NCBI GenBank assembly: GCA_028874215.1
Contig: JAPPLF010000077.1
Span: 1 to 64,000 of the forward strand
DNA: 64,000 nt
From: Acidobacteriota bacterium
GTDB lineage: Bacteria; Acidobacteriota; UBA6911; RPQK01; JAJDTT01
Direction of reading: 5' to 3'
Under the pieces are notes generated by a model. The model made no database searches, was not told the origin of the DNA, and saw nothing but the letters and a program-made list of their open reading frames with translations. Shown here piece by piece: positions 9,027-16,988 of the stretch. A program made the translations under genes and the position numbers. Every line of letters begins with the position of its first letter. Within the stretch, counting starts at the first letter, position 1.

Positions 9027-10544
9027 GTGAAAAATCCGGGGAGATTCGCAACGCTCCTTTTGGTCGCCTGCCTTTTTGGCGCGCTTTCCTGTACTTCCGA
9101 ACCTGCAGAGCAGGGACCGGCTCCCATCGAAGTGGGACCGGGTACCCACCTCTTCGTGGACGATCGCCTGGTGGCGGAGACGGACCGGGTCTGGCGCTCC
9201 CTGAATCGCCCGACCAAGCACCGGGAGAACCCGGTGGTGAAGCCGGACCGGCCCTGGGAGGGCTACCTCGTGCTCCAGCCCGGAACCGTGATCTGGGACG
9301 AGGAAGAGCAGCTCTTCAAGATGTGGTACAACACCATCGGCACCCACAAACGGCCCTACGTCGAAGACTACCTCTGCTACGCCACCTCCCGGGACGGCCT
9401 CGCCTGGGAAAAACCGGATCTTGGGCTGGTGGAGTTCAGGGGATCCAAGAAAAACAACATCTTCCTCAAGTGGTCGGGGTGGACCCACGCTCTCCTGAAG
9501 GACTCTTCGGATCCGGATCCGAAACGGCGCTACAAACTGCTGTTTTGGCAGACCCATGACATGGATCGATGCGGCATCTCGGTGGCCTTCTCGCCCGATG
9601 GGAAGGAGTGGACCGAGTACCCGGAGAATCCGGTGGTGCCCTGCTGGGCGACCGGCGACACCTTTTCGATAACCCAGGATCCGGACAGCGGCCAATACCT
9701 GCTCTACCACAAGACCATCAGCCGGCCGATCCGCAAGGTCTCCCGCCTGGTGAGCGACGATTTCATCCATTGGAGGGATTCCCAGCAGGTCCTGGACCCG
9801 GACCCCTATGATCCCCCCGACACCGAGTTTTACGGTCTGTCGGCCTTTCCATACGCCGGCCAGTACCTGGGGGTGCTCTGGATCTACCACACCTACACCC
9901 AGTTCATGGACTCCCAACTGGTCTCCAGCCGGGATGGCCTCGAGTGGGAGCGCTCCGTGGGCCGCCGGCGCTTCATGAAGCTGGCGCCGGACGGGAACTA
10001 CCGCAACGACACCTTCGACAGCGGCATGGTCTACCCGTCCAGCAGTCCCTTCGTGAAGGACGGCAAGGTCTGGATCTACTACTCCGGCTTCACCAATCTG
10101 CACAATGCTCCCTCCCGGGACCACAACGGCCAGATCGGGCTGGGGACATTGCGCCAGGACGGGTTCGTCTCCTTCGACGCCACCAGCGAGGGTTCGATCC
10201 TGACTCCACCGCTGAAGCTCGGGGGAAACACGTTGTCGGTGAACATGTCCTCCATGACCGAGATGCGGCCGAACTTCCAGCGGGACAGCGGCAAGGAACT
10301 CTACAGCAAGCTCTACAGCAAGAATCCATCGGCTCGGGGCTACGTGCGGGTCGAGGTCCAGGACACGGGAGGGAATGCGCTGCCTGGATATGAGGCCTCC
10401 AACTGCACGCCCGTGCACCACGGAGACCTCTACCAGAAGGTCACCTGGGAAAGGGGCCGCGATCTGTCGGGCGTCGGCGACCGCCCGGTCCGCCTGAAGT
10501 TCGTACTGGGCAACACGAAGCTCTATTCCATCAAGGTGGAATAG
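9027..10544 (+). CDS. Lipoprotein of the glycosidase-like beta-propeller family (paralog 2)
   Basis: 505 residues, starting at GTG 9027 with GAGAGGGG seven bases upstream. The signal segment ends in FGALSC|T, so Cys22 is a probable lipid-modified residue and the protein is likely membrane-tethered. It shares with its upstream neighbour the entry block (HLFVDDRLVAE...NPVVKPDRPWEG), propeller motifs such as YATSRDGLAWEKPDLG and SSRDGLEWERS, and the C-terminal domain ending in RPVRLKFVLGNTKLYSI. The tandem position 46 bases after paralog 1 suggests duplication and joint expression. Enzymatic activity is inferred only from fold resemblance to GH32/43-type propellers. Confidence 0.7.
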   Translation: MKNPGRFATLLLVACLFGALSCTSEPAEQGPAPIEVGPGTHLFVDDRLVAETDRVWRSLNRPTKHRENPVVKPDRPWEGYLVLQPGTVIWDEEEQLFKMWYNTIGTHKRPYVEDYLCYATSRDGLAWEKPDLGLVEFRGSKKNNIFLKWSGWTHALLKDSSDPDPKRRYKLLFWQTHDMDRCGISVAFSPDGKEWTEYPENPVVPCWATGDTFSITQDPDSGQYLLYHKTISRPIRKVSRLVSDDFIHWRDSQQVLDPDPYDPPDTEFYGLSAFPYAGQYLGVLWIYHTYTQFMDSQLVSSRDGLEWERSVGRRRFMKLAPDGNYRNDTFDSGMVYPSSSPFVKDGKVWIYYSGFTNLHNAPSRDHNGQIGLGTLRQDGFVSFDATSEGSILTPPLKLGGNTLSVNMSSMTEMRPNFQRDSGKELYSKLYSKNPSARGYVRVEVQDTGGNALPGYEASNCTPVHHGDLYQKVTWERGRDLSGVGDRPVRLKFVLGNTKLYSIKVE

Positions 10545-10600
10545 GCGGCGGCTTTCTTGCCGCCGAAGCGGAGCGGCGGTTTCCAACCGCCGAATCTTCG
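10545..10600. repeat. Intergenic palindrome pair, GGCGG-type element
   Basis: Directly after the lipoprotein stop are two adjacent hairpins. The first is GGCGGC...GCCGCC around a TTTCTT-containing loop. The second, at about 10574-10592, is an eight-base perfect stem CGGCGGTT/AACCGCCG around TCC, preceded by GGAG. The second unit is the reverse complement of the elements near 18507, 22301 and 11905. The gene for the phosphotriesterase-like protein converges from the other side, so the element may also act as a shared transcription end. Confidence 0.6.
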
Positions 10601-10670
10601 CTCTCAGACGAGACAAAAAACCGCACCTGCCGCATAACGAAGGCAAAGAGGGAGGCCAAAAGGGCCGTCC

Positions 10671-11837
10671 CTACTGGCGGCGCGCAACGAAGGTCAGGAT
10701 CCGCTGCGGATTCTCGTAGATCAGGGTCCGGATCTGCTCCTCAGCGACGCCCTTGTTCCTGAGGTGGGGAACAAACTTTTCCAGGACGAAGGTGTAGCCC
10801 ATCCCTCCGTAGGCCTTGAGGTCGATCTTCTGGTCCACGTTTTGGGAGAGGAGGATCCGCTCCAGGTATCCGCGCTGGATCAGTTTTACGATACCGTCCC
10901 CAACGTGGGCCGCCGTCGCCGCCTGCCGCAGCATGTGGAATTCCGATATCCCGTCGAACTCCACGTAGACCCCCCGCTTCAGTAGACCCAGTAGGGAGGG
11001 CAGATCCCGAACTAGGTTGTCGCAGTGTCCCAGGATGACCCGCCCCAGCTCGGCCCCTTCCGCCGCCAGCAGGTCCAGCATCGCATGCGTGCTTTCGCTC
11101 CCGCTCCCGCCGCTGTGCAGAGAGACCGGGGCTCCGGTGATGCGGCTGGCGCGGGCCGCGGCTCGGATCGCTTTGGTCGCCACGGGAGTAAGAGAGTCTC
11201 CGCCGGTGGCCACTTCGCCGATGATTCCGGATCGGATGCCGCTGTTTCCGACGCCCACGGTCACGTCACGCACGATTTCCCTGGTCAACTCGCTCAGAGA
11301 GCGATCCGCCAGGTCGCGGGAATCCAAGGCGCGGGTGTCCCAGCCCGTGCCCATGACCACATGCACCCCGGAAGCCCGGGAAACACGCCGTAACGCCGCG
11401 GGGTCCCGTCCCAGGCCGATGCTGGTCACGTCCACCAGGGTTCCACCGCCCCGTTTGCGATAGTCCGTCAGCTCCTGAAGGGCAGTCGTTTCATCCCCCA
11501 GGATCAGGTTGTCCCGATTCGGATAACCCATGGTCACCGCTCCCAGCATGTCCATGGTCAAGGGCTTGAGATAGAAACGGACCCGCGTGGCTGTGGTCGG
11601 CACCGGCCGGTTGGGATGGTTCCGGTTGATGAAGATGTGTTCGTGCACCATGGTGGCGCCCAGAGAATCCGGGTCTACCGGGCCGTTGACCGTCAGGACC
11701 ATGCCAGCGAGGTCGGGAACATGTTCCGGGGCCTCCTGGGCCCGTAACCCCGGTGGTGAAAACAGCACGAAGAGCAGACCGGTCAGGGTCCACGCGGTAC
11801 GAGCATTCCTGAGAACTCCTGGAGGCGTGTGCAGCAT
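10671..11837 (-). CDS. Phosphotriesterase-family metal-dependent hydrolase/lactonase, exported
   Basis: About 388 residues from ATG 11837. The frame is open for 67 more codons upstream, but that part is Arg/Pro-rich, overlaps a repeat element, and lies beyond a good signal peptide (WTLTGLLFVLFSPPGLRAQ). The enzyme part starts with the family's two metal-binding histidines in GATMVHEHIF. It continues with GGGTLVDVTSIGLGRDP, the candidate metal site SLHSGG, and VILGHCDNL near the fifth beta-strand. The C-terminal NPQRILTF is typical of the PTE/PLL (phosphotriesterase-like lactonase) group. Likely substrates are lactones or phosphotriesters. An exported location is unusual for PTE-like proteins but fits the secretory character of this window. 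It is transcribed away from the TonB receptor gene. Confidence 0.85.
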   Translation of the reverse strand: MLHTPPGVLRNARTAWTLTGLLFVLFSPPGLRAQEAPEHVPDLAGMVLTVNGPVDPDSLGATMVHEHIFINRNHPNRPVPTTATRVRFYLKPLTMDMLGAVTMGYPNRDNLILGDETTALQELTDYRKRGGGTLVDVTSIGLGRDPAALRRVSRASGVHVVMGTGWDTRALDSRDLADRSLSELTREIVRDVTVGVGNSGIRSGIIGEVATGGDSLTPVATKAIRAAARASRITGAPVSLHSGGSGSESTHAMLDLLAAEGAELGRVILGHCDNLVRDLPSLLGLLKRGVYVEFDGISEFHMLRQAATAAHVGDGIVKLIQRGYLERILLSQNVDQKIDLKAYGGMGYTFVLEKFVPHLRNKGVAEEQIRTLIYENPQRILTFVARRQ

Positions 11838-12055
11838 TTCTGTCTTCAAATCGAAAATCCTAACCCTGGAAAAACCAGGCGTTCTACTGGCGCGACCATT
11901 GGAATCGGGCGGTCGGAAACCCCCGTTCCCCTCCCCGCGCTCCCGTCGGGGGGACATTGTAGACTTCACCTGTTCAACAGGCCAGAGTTCGGGTTCCCAT
12001 CCTGTTTGTCCGGAAAAAGGTTCGAACCAGTCGCGCAATTATTTTCCATCGGGAT
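11838..12055. repeat. Divergent intergenic region with a degenerate GGCGG-type repeat
   Basis: Between the phosphotriesterase gene and the TonB receptor promoter lies a copy of the dispersed element: GGCGGTCGGAAACCCCCG near 11908-11926, followed about 25 bases on by GGGGGGACATTGTAGAC near 11948-11964. The order of the two motifs is the reverse of that near 18473-18530, and this copy is more degraded. Apart from this and the start of the phosphotriesterase leader, I see no gene in this stretch. Confidence 0.5.
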
Positions 12056-12084
12056 TTGAATCGAAGGTCGGAATGCCCTAAAAT
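12056..12084 (+). promoter_or_regulatory. Sigma70-type promoter of the TonB receptor gene
   Basis: TTGAAT (12056-12061) and TAAAAT (12079-12084) are separated by exactly 17 bases. The expected start of transcription near 12091 gives a leader of about 70 bases before the ATG at 12160, which has a perfect AGGAGG at 12145-12150. Confidence 0.65.
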
Positions 12085-12159
12085 GCGCGGCTGGTAGTTC
12101 TTCGCAGACGTGCATCCCAAGTGCTCGAAGTTTGTTTCTGCATTAGGAGGTTTTGAGTA

Positions 12160-15100
12160 ATGCGAAAGTGGAAAATCCTCTTGGTTGTCATGCTCCTGGC
12201 GCCATTGGCTGCCGCGCCGCTCTGGGGCCAGGGAGCATACGCGAGCCTCAATGGCCGCGTGATGGACAACACGGGGGGCGTGATTCCCGGCGTCAATGTG
12301 ACCGCTAAGAACACGGCCACCGGTCTCGACTATCCCACGGTCACCAATGACACGGGTCTCTACCGGGTTGATTTCCTGGTGCCCGGTCCCTACGAGGTGA
12401 CCGCGTCGCTTCCCGGATTTCAGACCCAGATCCAGCCGGTGGAACTGAGCACCGGTGACGACCCGACCTTGGATTTCACGATGGTTGTGGGTGAGGTCAC
12501 CGAGCAGGTGACGGTCCAGGCTCAGGCGCCGCTGCTCCAGTCGACCAACGCCACCCTCAGCAACCTGATCGAGGCCGAGCAGATCGAGACTCTGCCCATG
12601 GCCCAGGGCAATCCGAGCCACCTGCTGGTCATGGCCCCCGGCGCCTCCAGCCCTCCGGGCGGAGGATGGAAGTGGGACGAGCCCGGGTGGTCCATCACCA
12701 CCGGCTTCTACTTCCACGGGAGCCAGGGCAACGCCGTCGGCTTCACCCTGAACGGCATCAACAACGTGGGGACCATTTTCGGTGGCGCCCAGCAGGCCCA
12801 GACGGCTCCGTCGGCAGAGGCGGTCAAGGAAATCCGGATCGCCCACGACTACACGGCCGCCCGGGGACACCACAACGGCACCACCATGGACGTCACCCTG
12901 AAGTCCGGCACCAACGACTGGCATGGATCGGTCTACGGCTTCTTCCGCGAGAGCGAGTGGGGCGCCAATGCCTTTTTCGTGAATCGGGCCGGTGGCGCCA
13001 AGTCCGATACTGCGTACCGGCGCACCGGGGGCGCGGTGAACGGTCCCATCTTCCAGGATCAGACCCATTTCGCCTTCAGTTGGGAACGCACCTTCCAGCG
13101 GACCCTGGAATTCTACGGCGCCCGGACGGTACCGACGGCGGCCATGCGGGCGGGTGACTTCTCGGCCCTCCTGGCAGTGGGGCCCGAGTACCAGATCTAC
13201 GACCCCTCCACCATCCAAGCCACCGGGGACGGGTTCTTCTCCCGGATGCCTTTTCCAAACAACGTGATCCCTTCCAATCGGATCCACCCCATCTCCTCGC
13301 AGCTCATGAGCTACTACCCGGAACCCAATCTATCGGGTGGCAGCGACTTCAGCAGCAATTTCGAGCCCACTGCCTCTTCGCCCACCCAGTGGGACCAGTG
13401 GACGCTGCGGGTCGACCACAGCTTCGGACCGTCCAACCGGATTTTCGGCAGCTACACCAAGCTCGACAACTGGTCGGGGGAGTGGAGGGACTACTACGGC
13501 AACGGCGCCACCGGGTTCCACGAATCCATCATTCGTGAGACCTTCGGATTGGACGATGTCTGGACCTTGAATCCCAACGTCATCCTGAATTTTCGCGGCG
13601 GCTACAACCGGGGATCCGACCCCAGAGTGCACAAGAGCCACAGCCTGCACCCGCGGGGAGAGCCCTTCGACATTTTCTCGTTGCCCTTGGCCGATTCGCT
13701 CAAGGCTCAACTCGATCCGGCTCAATCGGCTCTGCCTCACATCCAGATCGAAGGATTCAGCGGAATTCATGACGAGACCCGGAACAACTTCGATTTCTCC
13801 ACCTATGTCTTCGGAGAGGCGTCCACCGACATCCACGAGGGCAATCACAACGTCAAGTTGGGCGTGGAGGCTCGTGCCAATTATCTGAACCGGAACGATC
13901 AGCGCTGGTCCAACCCGGTCTACCGTTTCCGGTCCATCTTCACCAACGGCCCGCTGAACACCTCTCCCAGCGCCCAGGGGCAGGGGTTTGCCGCCTATCT
14001 GTTGGGACAGCCCTCCGCGGGCTTCGTCAACCGGAACGACAACTACGCCGCCCACCACAACTATTACGCCTGGTTCATCCAGGACAACTGGAAGGCGACG
14101 CCTGAGTTGACCTTCAACATCGGTGTCCGCTGGGAATACTTCGGCCCGCTCACCGAGCGCTACAACCGGAGCGTGGGGGGGTTCGCGTTCGGCACGGCCA
14201 GTCCTATTGCGGCCGCTGCCCAGGCGGCCTACGCCATGAACCCCATTCCTGAGATCGCAGCCAGTGAGTTCGCCGTGAACGGCGGAATCACCTACGCCGG
14301 AGTCGGAGATACGCCGCGGGCGCTGTACAATGTCCCCTCGAACATCTTCGCTCCCCGTTTCGGCTTCGCCTATCGACTGGGCGAGGAGACGGTGATTCGT
14401 GGTGGCTACGGCATCTTCCATCAGCCCATCGGGATCCTGGGGAACAGCGTTTCACCCATTCTGACCGGGTACAGTCAAACTACGGATCTGGTGCCGACAT
14501 TGGACAACGGGCTCACTTTCCGGGCTGACTTTGCCAACCCGTTTCCGGATGGGATTCGCCTGCCTATCGGCAACGCCAGAGGACTGGCGACGAACCTGGG
14601 TCAGAGCGTCAGTTTCTTCAACCAGAACAACCTGAAGGTGCCCTACAACCAGCGCTGGTCGCTCACGGTTCAGCGTATGCTGGGCAGCACCATGCTGGAG
14701 TTGGGTTACGTCGGGACACGAGGTGTTCGCATCATCGGCAGGCGAAATCTGAACGTCCTGCCGGACCGGTACCTGAGTTCGGCCAATGAGCGGAACAATG
14801 CGAATCACGCCTACCTGAACACGCAGGTGCCGAATCCCTTCGCCGGCCTGGTGCCTGGTACTGGGCTCAACACCAACACGGTTTCACGCAGCCAGCTTCT
14901 CCGGCCCTTTCCGCAGTTCTCAGGCGTGACGTTGAATCAGACCAACCAGGGATATTCCTGGTATCACGCCTTCGAGAGCCGTCTCGAACGGCGCCTCTCC
15001 GGCGGATTCAGCTACAGCCTCGGCTATACCTGGTCCCGCTTCCATGAGGCGGTCCAGTTCCTGAACGCCAGCGATCCCGTTCCCGTCGAAGTGGTGGCCC

Positions 15101-15606
15101 GCTCCGATCGGCCCCATAACTTCAAGTTGAGCGGCATCTACCAGTTGCCCTTTGGGAAGAACAGCCGGTTCGGAGGTTGGCAGGTTTCGGCGGTGTGGCA
15201 GCTCCAGAGCGGCTTCCCGCTGAACTTCGGCGACGTCTTCACCACGGACAGCTTCAGTCCCGACCGTCTTGGCGGCGGTGGCACGGTGGAGCGGTGGTTC
15301 AACACCAACGCCGGATTCGTACGCAATCCCAGTGACGCGCCGGAAGGGACCCACAAGCGGACCTTTCCTCTCCGCTTCGCGCAGTTGCGTTCGGACATCG
15401 TTGATTTCTGGGATCTCAGCATCATCAAGGACACTTTCATCAACGACACTCACAAGATCCGTTTCCAGGCCCAGTTGCTGAACGCTTTGAACCATGCGAG
15501 CTTTGGGAATGCCAACACCAATCCCACCAGCGGCAGCTTCGGCGTTGTCGGGTCGGACGTGACTTGGCCGCGGCGCGTCATGTTCAGCGTCAAGTGGATG
15601 TTCTAG
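12160..15606 (+). CDS. Oar-like TonB-dependent outer-membrane receptor with carboxypeptidase-regulatory-like domain
   Basis: 1148 residues with a signal peptide ending in APLWGQ. Residues about 27-112 form a CarboxypepD_reg-like beta-sandwich (SLNGRVMDNTGGVIPGVNV through YEVTASLPGFQTQ). A plug-like region follows (about 115-240, with QIETLPMAQGNP). The rest is a large barrel with many aromatic strand ends, closing with VMFSVKWMF, a C-terminal Phe suitable for Bam-dependent insertion. Such Oar-type receptors are expanded in Acidobacteriota and are thought to import large substrates such as oligosaccharides or peptides. Strong promoter, perfect AGGAGG and an efficient terminator enclose this gene as a single-gene unit. 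The substrate is unknown; the nearby propeller proteins make a carbohydrate plausible. Confidence 0.92.
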   Translation: MRKWKILLVVMLLAPLAAAPLWGQGAYASLNGRVMDNTGGVIPGVNVTAKNTATGLDYPTVTNDTGLYRVDFLVPGPYEVTASLPGFQTQIQPVELSTGDDPTLDFTMVVGEVTEQVTVQAQAPLLQSTNATLSNLIEAEQIETLPMAQGNPSHLLVMAPGASSPPGGGWKWDEPGWSITTGFYFHGSQGNAVGFTLNGINNVGTIFGGAQQAQTAPSAEAVKEIRIAHDYTAARGHHNGTTMDVTLKSGTNDWHGSVYGFFRESEWGANAFFVNRAGGAKSDTAYRRTGGAVNGPIFQDQTHFAFSWERTFQRTLEFYGARTVPTAAMRAGDFSALLAVGPEYQIYDPSTIQATGDGFFSRMPFPNNVIPSNRIHPISSQLMSYYPEPNLSGGSDFSSNFEPTASSPTQWDQWTLRVDHSFGPSNRIFGSYTKLDNWSGEWRDYYGNGATGFHESIIRETFGLDDVWTLNPNVILNFRGGYNRGSDPRVHKSHSLHPRGEPFDIFSLPLADSLKAQLDPAQSALPHIQIEGFSGIHDETRNNFDFSTYVFGEASTDIHEGNHNVKLGVEARANYLNRNDQRWSNPVYRFRSIFTNGPLNTSPSAQGQGFAAYLLGQPSAGFVNRNDNYAAHHNYYAWFIQDNWKATPELTFNIGVRWEYFGPLTERYNRSVGGFAFGTASPIAAAAQAAYAMNPIPEIAASEFAVNGGITYAGVGDTPRALYNVPSNIFAPRFGFAYRLGEETVIRGGYGIFHQPIGILGNSVSPILTGYSQTTDLVPTLDNGLTFRADFANPFPDGIRLPIGNARGLATNLGQSVSFFNQNNLKVPYNQRWSLTVQRMLGSTMLELGYVGTRGVRIIGRRNLNVLPDRYLSSANERNNANHAYLNTQVPNPFAGLVPGTGLNTNTVSRSQLLRPFPQFSGVTLNQTNQGYSWYHAFESRLERRLSGGFSYSLGYTWSRFHEAVQFLNASDPVPVEVVARSDRPHNFKLSGIYQLPFGKNSRFGGWQVSAVWQLQSGFPLNFGDVFTTDSFSPDRLGGGGTVERWFNTNAGFVRNPSDAPEGTHKRTFPLRFAQLRSDIVDFWDLSIIKDTFINDTHKIRFQAQLLNALNHASFGNANTNPTSGSFGVVGSDVTWPRRVMFSVKWMF

Positions 15607-15659
15607 TTTCTGGATGAGGCTGTCCCGGACAGCCTTCCGGAACGATCCGTTGAAAGAAG

Positions 15660-15690
15660 AGGGGCGGGAGGCGACTCCCGCCCCTTTTTT
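15660..15690 (+). terminator. Rho-independent terminator of the TonB receptor gene
   Basis: A perfect 11-base stem AGGGGCGGGAG (15660-15670) / CTCCCGCCCCT (15675-15685) around GCGA, followed by a run of T to 15690. It lies 54 bases after the receptor stop codon. Confidence 0.92.
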
Positions 15691-15734
15691 GTCTTGGCGT
15701 TTTGAACGCTGCCCCGGTTGGGGGAGGAGAGGCC

Positions 15735-16973
15735 TTGCCGATTCCGTTTGTTGTGTCGGCGCTGTTTTTGCTGCTCGCCGGTCCCAATCCGGTTCTCCAG
15801 GAACAGGGGGATCCTGCGCGTCATTACCAGCAGGCCAGTGAGCTGTTGGCCCAGGGGGAACTCTCCCGGGCCGAGGCGGAGGTTCGCCTGGCCTTGGCCG
15901 CCGCTCCGCGTTGGCCGGCGGCCCTGAATCTGTGGGGGATCATTTTCCGGCGCCAGGGTCGAGTGCAGGAGGCCGTCCGGAGCTTCGAGCGGGCGCTGGC
16001 CCTGAACCCGGATCACGTGGCGGCCGGGAGCAACCTGGGCTACGCCCTGCTTTCTCTGGGACAGCACCGGCAGGCCCTGGCTTGTTTCGATCGGGTCCTG
16101 GAGTTGGACTCGAACCATTCGGCGGCTTGGGCCGGGCGTGCGCGGGTCCTGTTGGCCCGAGACGATCTGCGGGCGGCTCTGCCGGCGGCTCTTAGAGCCG
16201 AGAAGTCGGCTCCCGGCGATCCGGAATTACTGCTCCTGCTCTCCGAGATCCTCTTCCGAAGCGGCCAGAAGGACCAGGGTTTGAAGCGTGCCCGGCAGGT
16301 TGCAGCGCTGGCCCACGACAACGGTCCCGGCCTCAGGCTTCTGGGCCTTTTTCTCCTGCAACAGGGACAATCGGAGGCGGCCCTCCCACACCTGGAGCGG
16401 GCCCTGGAACTGGGGACTCGCGACGGGCAACTGCTCCAGTCGCTGGGTTACGGCTATCTCACCTCCAGCCGCCTCGCCAAGGCCGTTCCGTTGCTGGAAA
16501 GGACGATCCGGATGCATCCGGAGCGGGCGCACCCGTACTACCTGCTGGGGATCGGATACGAGATGCAGGGCCGGCACCGCGAGGCCGTCCGCCAGTTGGA
16601 GAAGGTTCTGGAGCGGGAACCGGATCATCTGGAGGCCACCCATCGCTACGGAATCAACCTCTACAAGAGCGGTTCGCCGGAAGCGGCCTGGGAACCCTTC
16701 GGCGGGGTCCTCCGGGAAGACCCTGAGCGGATCGAGGCGCTTTACTACCGCGCCCAGATCCTGTGGCTCAGGAACGACTACCGGAAAGCGGAACTCCTGC
16801 TGAACCGTGTCCTGTCCCTGGATCCCAAACACGCGGCCGCCCACTTCAAGCTGGCCCAGGTCTACACTCGCCTGGACGAGCCGGAAGCGGCCTCACGCCA
16901 TAGGGGGAAGTACCAGAGCCTCCGGGCCCAATACTCCACTCATCTGAAAGAAGTGATCTTCCGTATCCCCTGA
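15735..16973 (+). CDS. Tetratricopeptide-repeat protein with signal peptide
   Basis: About 412 residues. TTG 15735 is preferred because a strong GGGGAGGAGAGG (15721-15732) precedes it and the product then begins with a clean signal segment (PIPFVVSALFLLLAG). An upstream TTG at 15702 would place the ribosome site inside the gene. The whole mature protein is built of 34-residue TPR units, for example NLGYALLSLGQHRQALACF, LLGIGYEMQGRHREAVRQL and YRAQILWLRNDYRKAEL. No catalytic domain is seen. It probably acts as a periplasmic scaffold. It converges with another TPR gene on the opposite strand. Confidence 0.82.
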   Translation: MPIPFVVSALFLLLAGPNPVLQEQGDPARHYQQASELLAQGELSRAEAEVRLALAAAPRWPAALNLWGIIFRRQGRVQEAVRSFERALALNPDHVAAGSNLGYALLSLGQHRQALACFDRVLELDSNHSAAWAGRARVLLARDDLRAALPAALRAEKSAPGDPELLLLLSEILFRSGQKDQGLKRARQVAALAHDNGPGLRLLGLFLLQQGQSEAALPHLERALELGTRDGQLLQSLGYGYLTSSRLAKAVPLLERTIRMHPERAHPYYLLGIGYEMQGRHREAVRQLEKVLEREPDHLEATHRYGINLYKSGSPEAAWEPFGGVLREDPERIEALYYRAQILWLRNDYRKAELLLNRVLSLDPKHAAAHFKLAQVYTRLDEPEAASRHRGKYQSLRAQYSTHLKEVIFRIP

Positions 16974-16987
16974 TCGGGATACCGGAA
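16959..16987. terminator. Hairpin between convergent TPR genes, likely bidirectional terminator
   Basis: TTCCGTATCCC (16959-16969) pairs with GGGATACCGGAA (16976-16987) with one bulged C. The stem overlaps the end of the + strand gene and nearly touches the stop codon of the minus-strand gene. A short TTT follows on the + side. It is probably a shared end of transcription, though the U-tract is poor. Confidence 0.45.
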
Positions 16988-16988
16988 T

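Noticed and set aside
7323-10646. An 1107-codon open frame on the minus strand across the two propeller genes
   Set aside because: It mirrors the codon pattern of the real + strand genes in GC-rich DNA, has no domain or signal features, and spans two genes with good starts and motifs.
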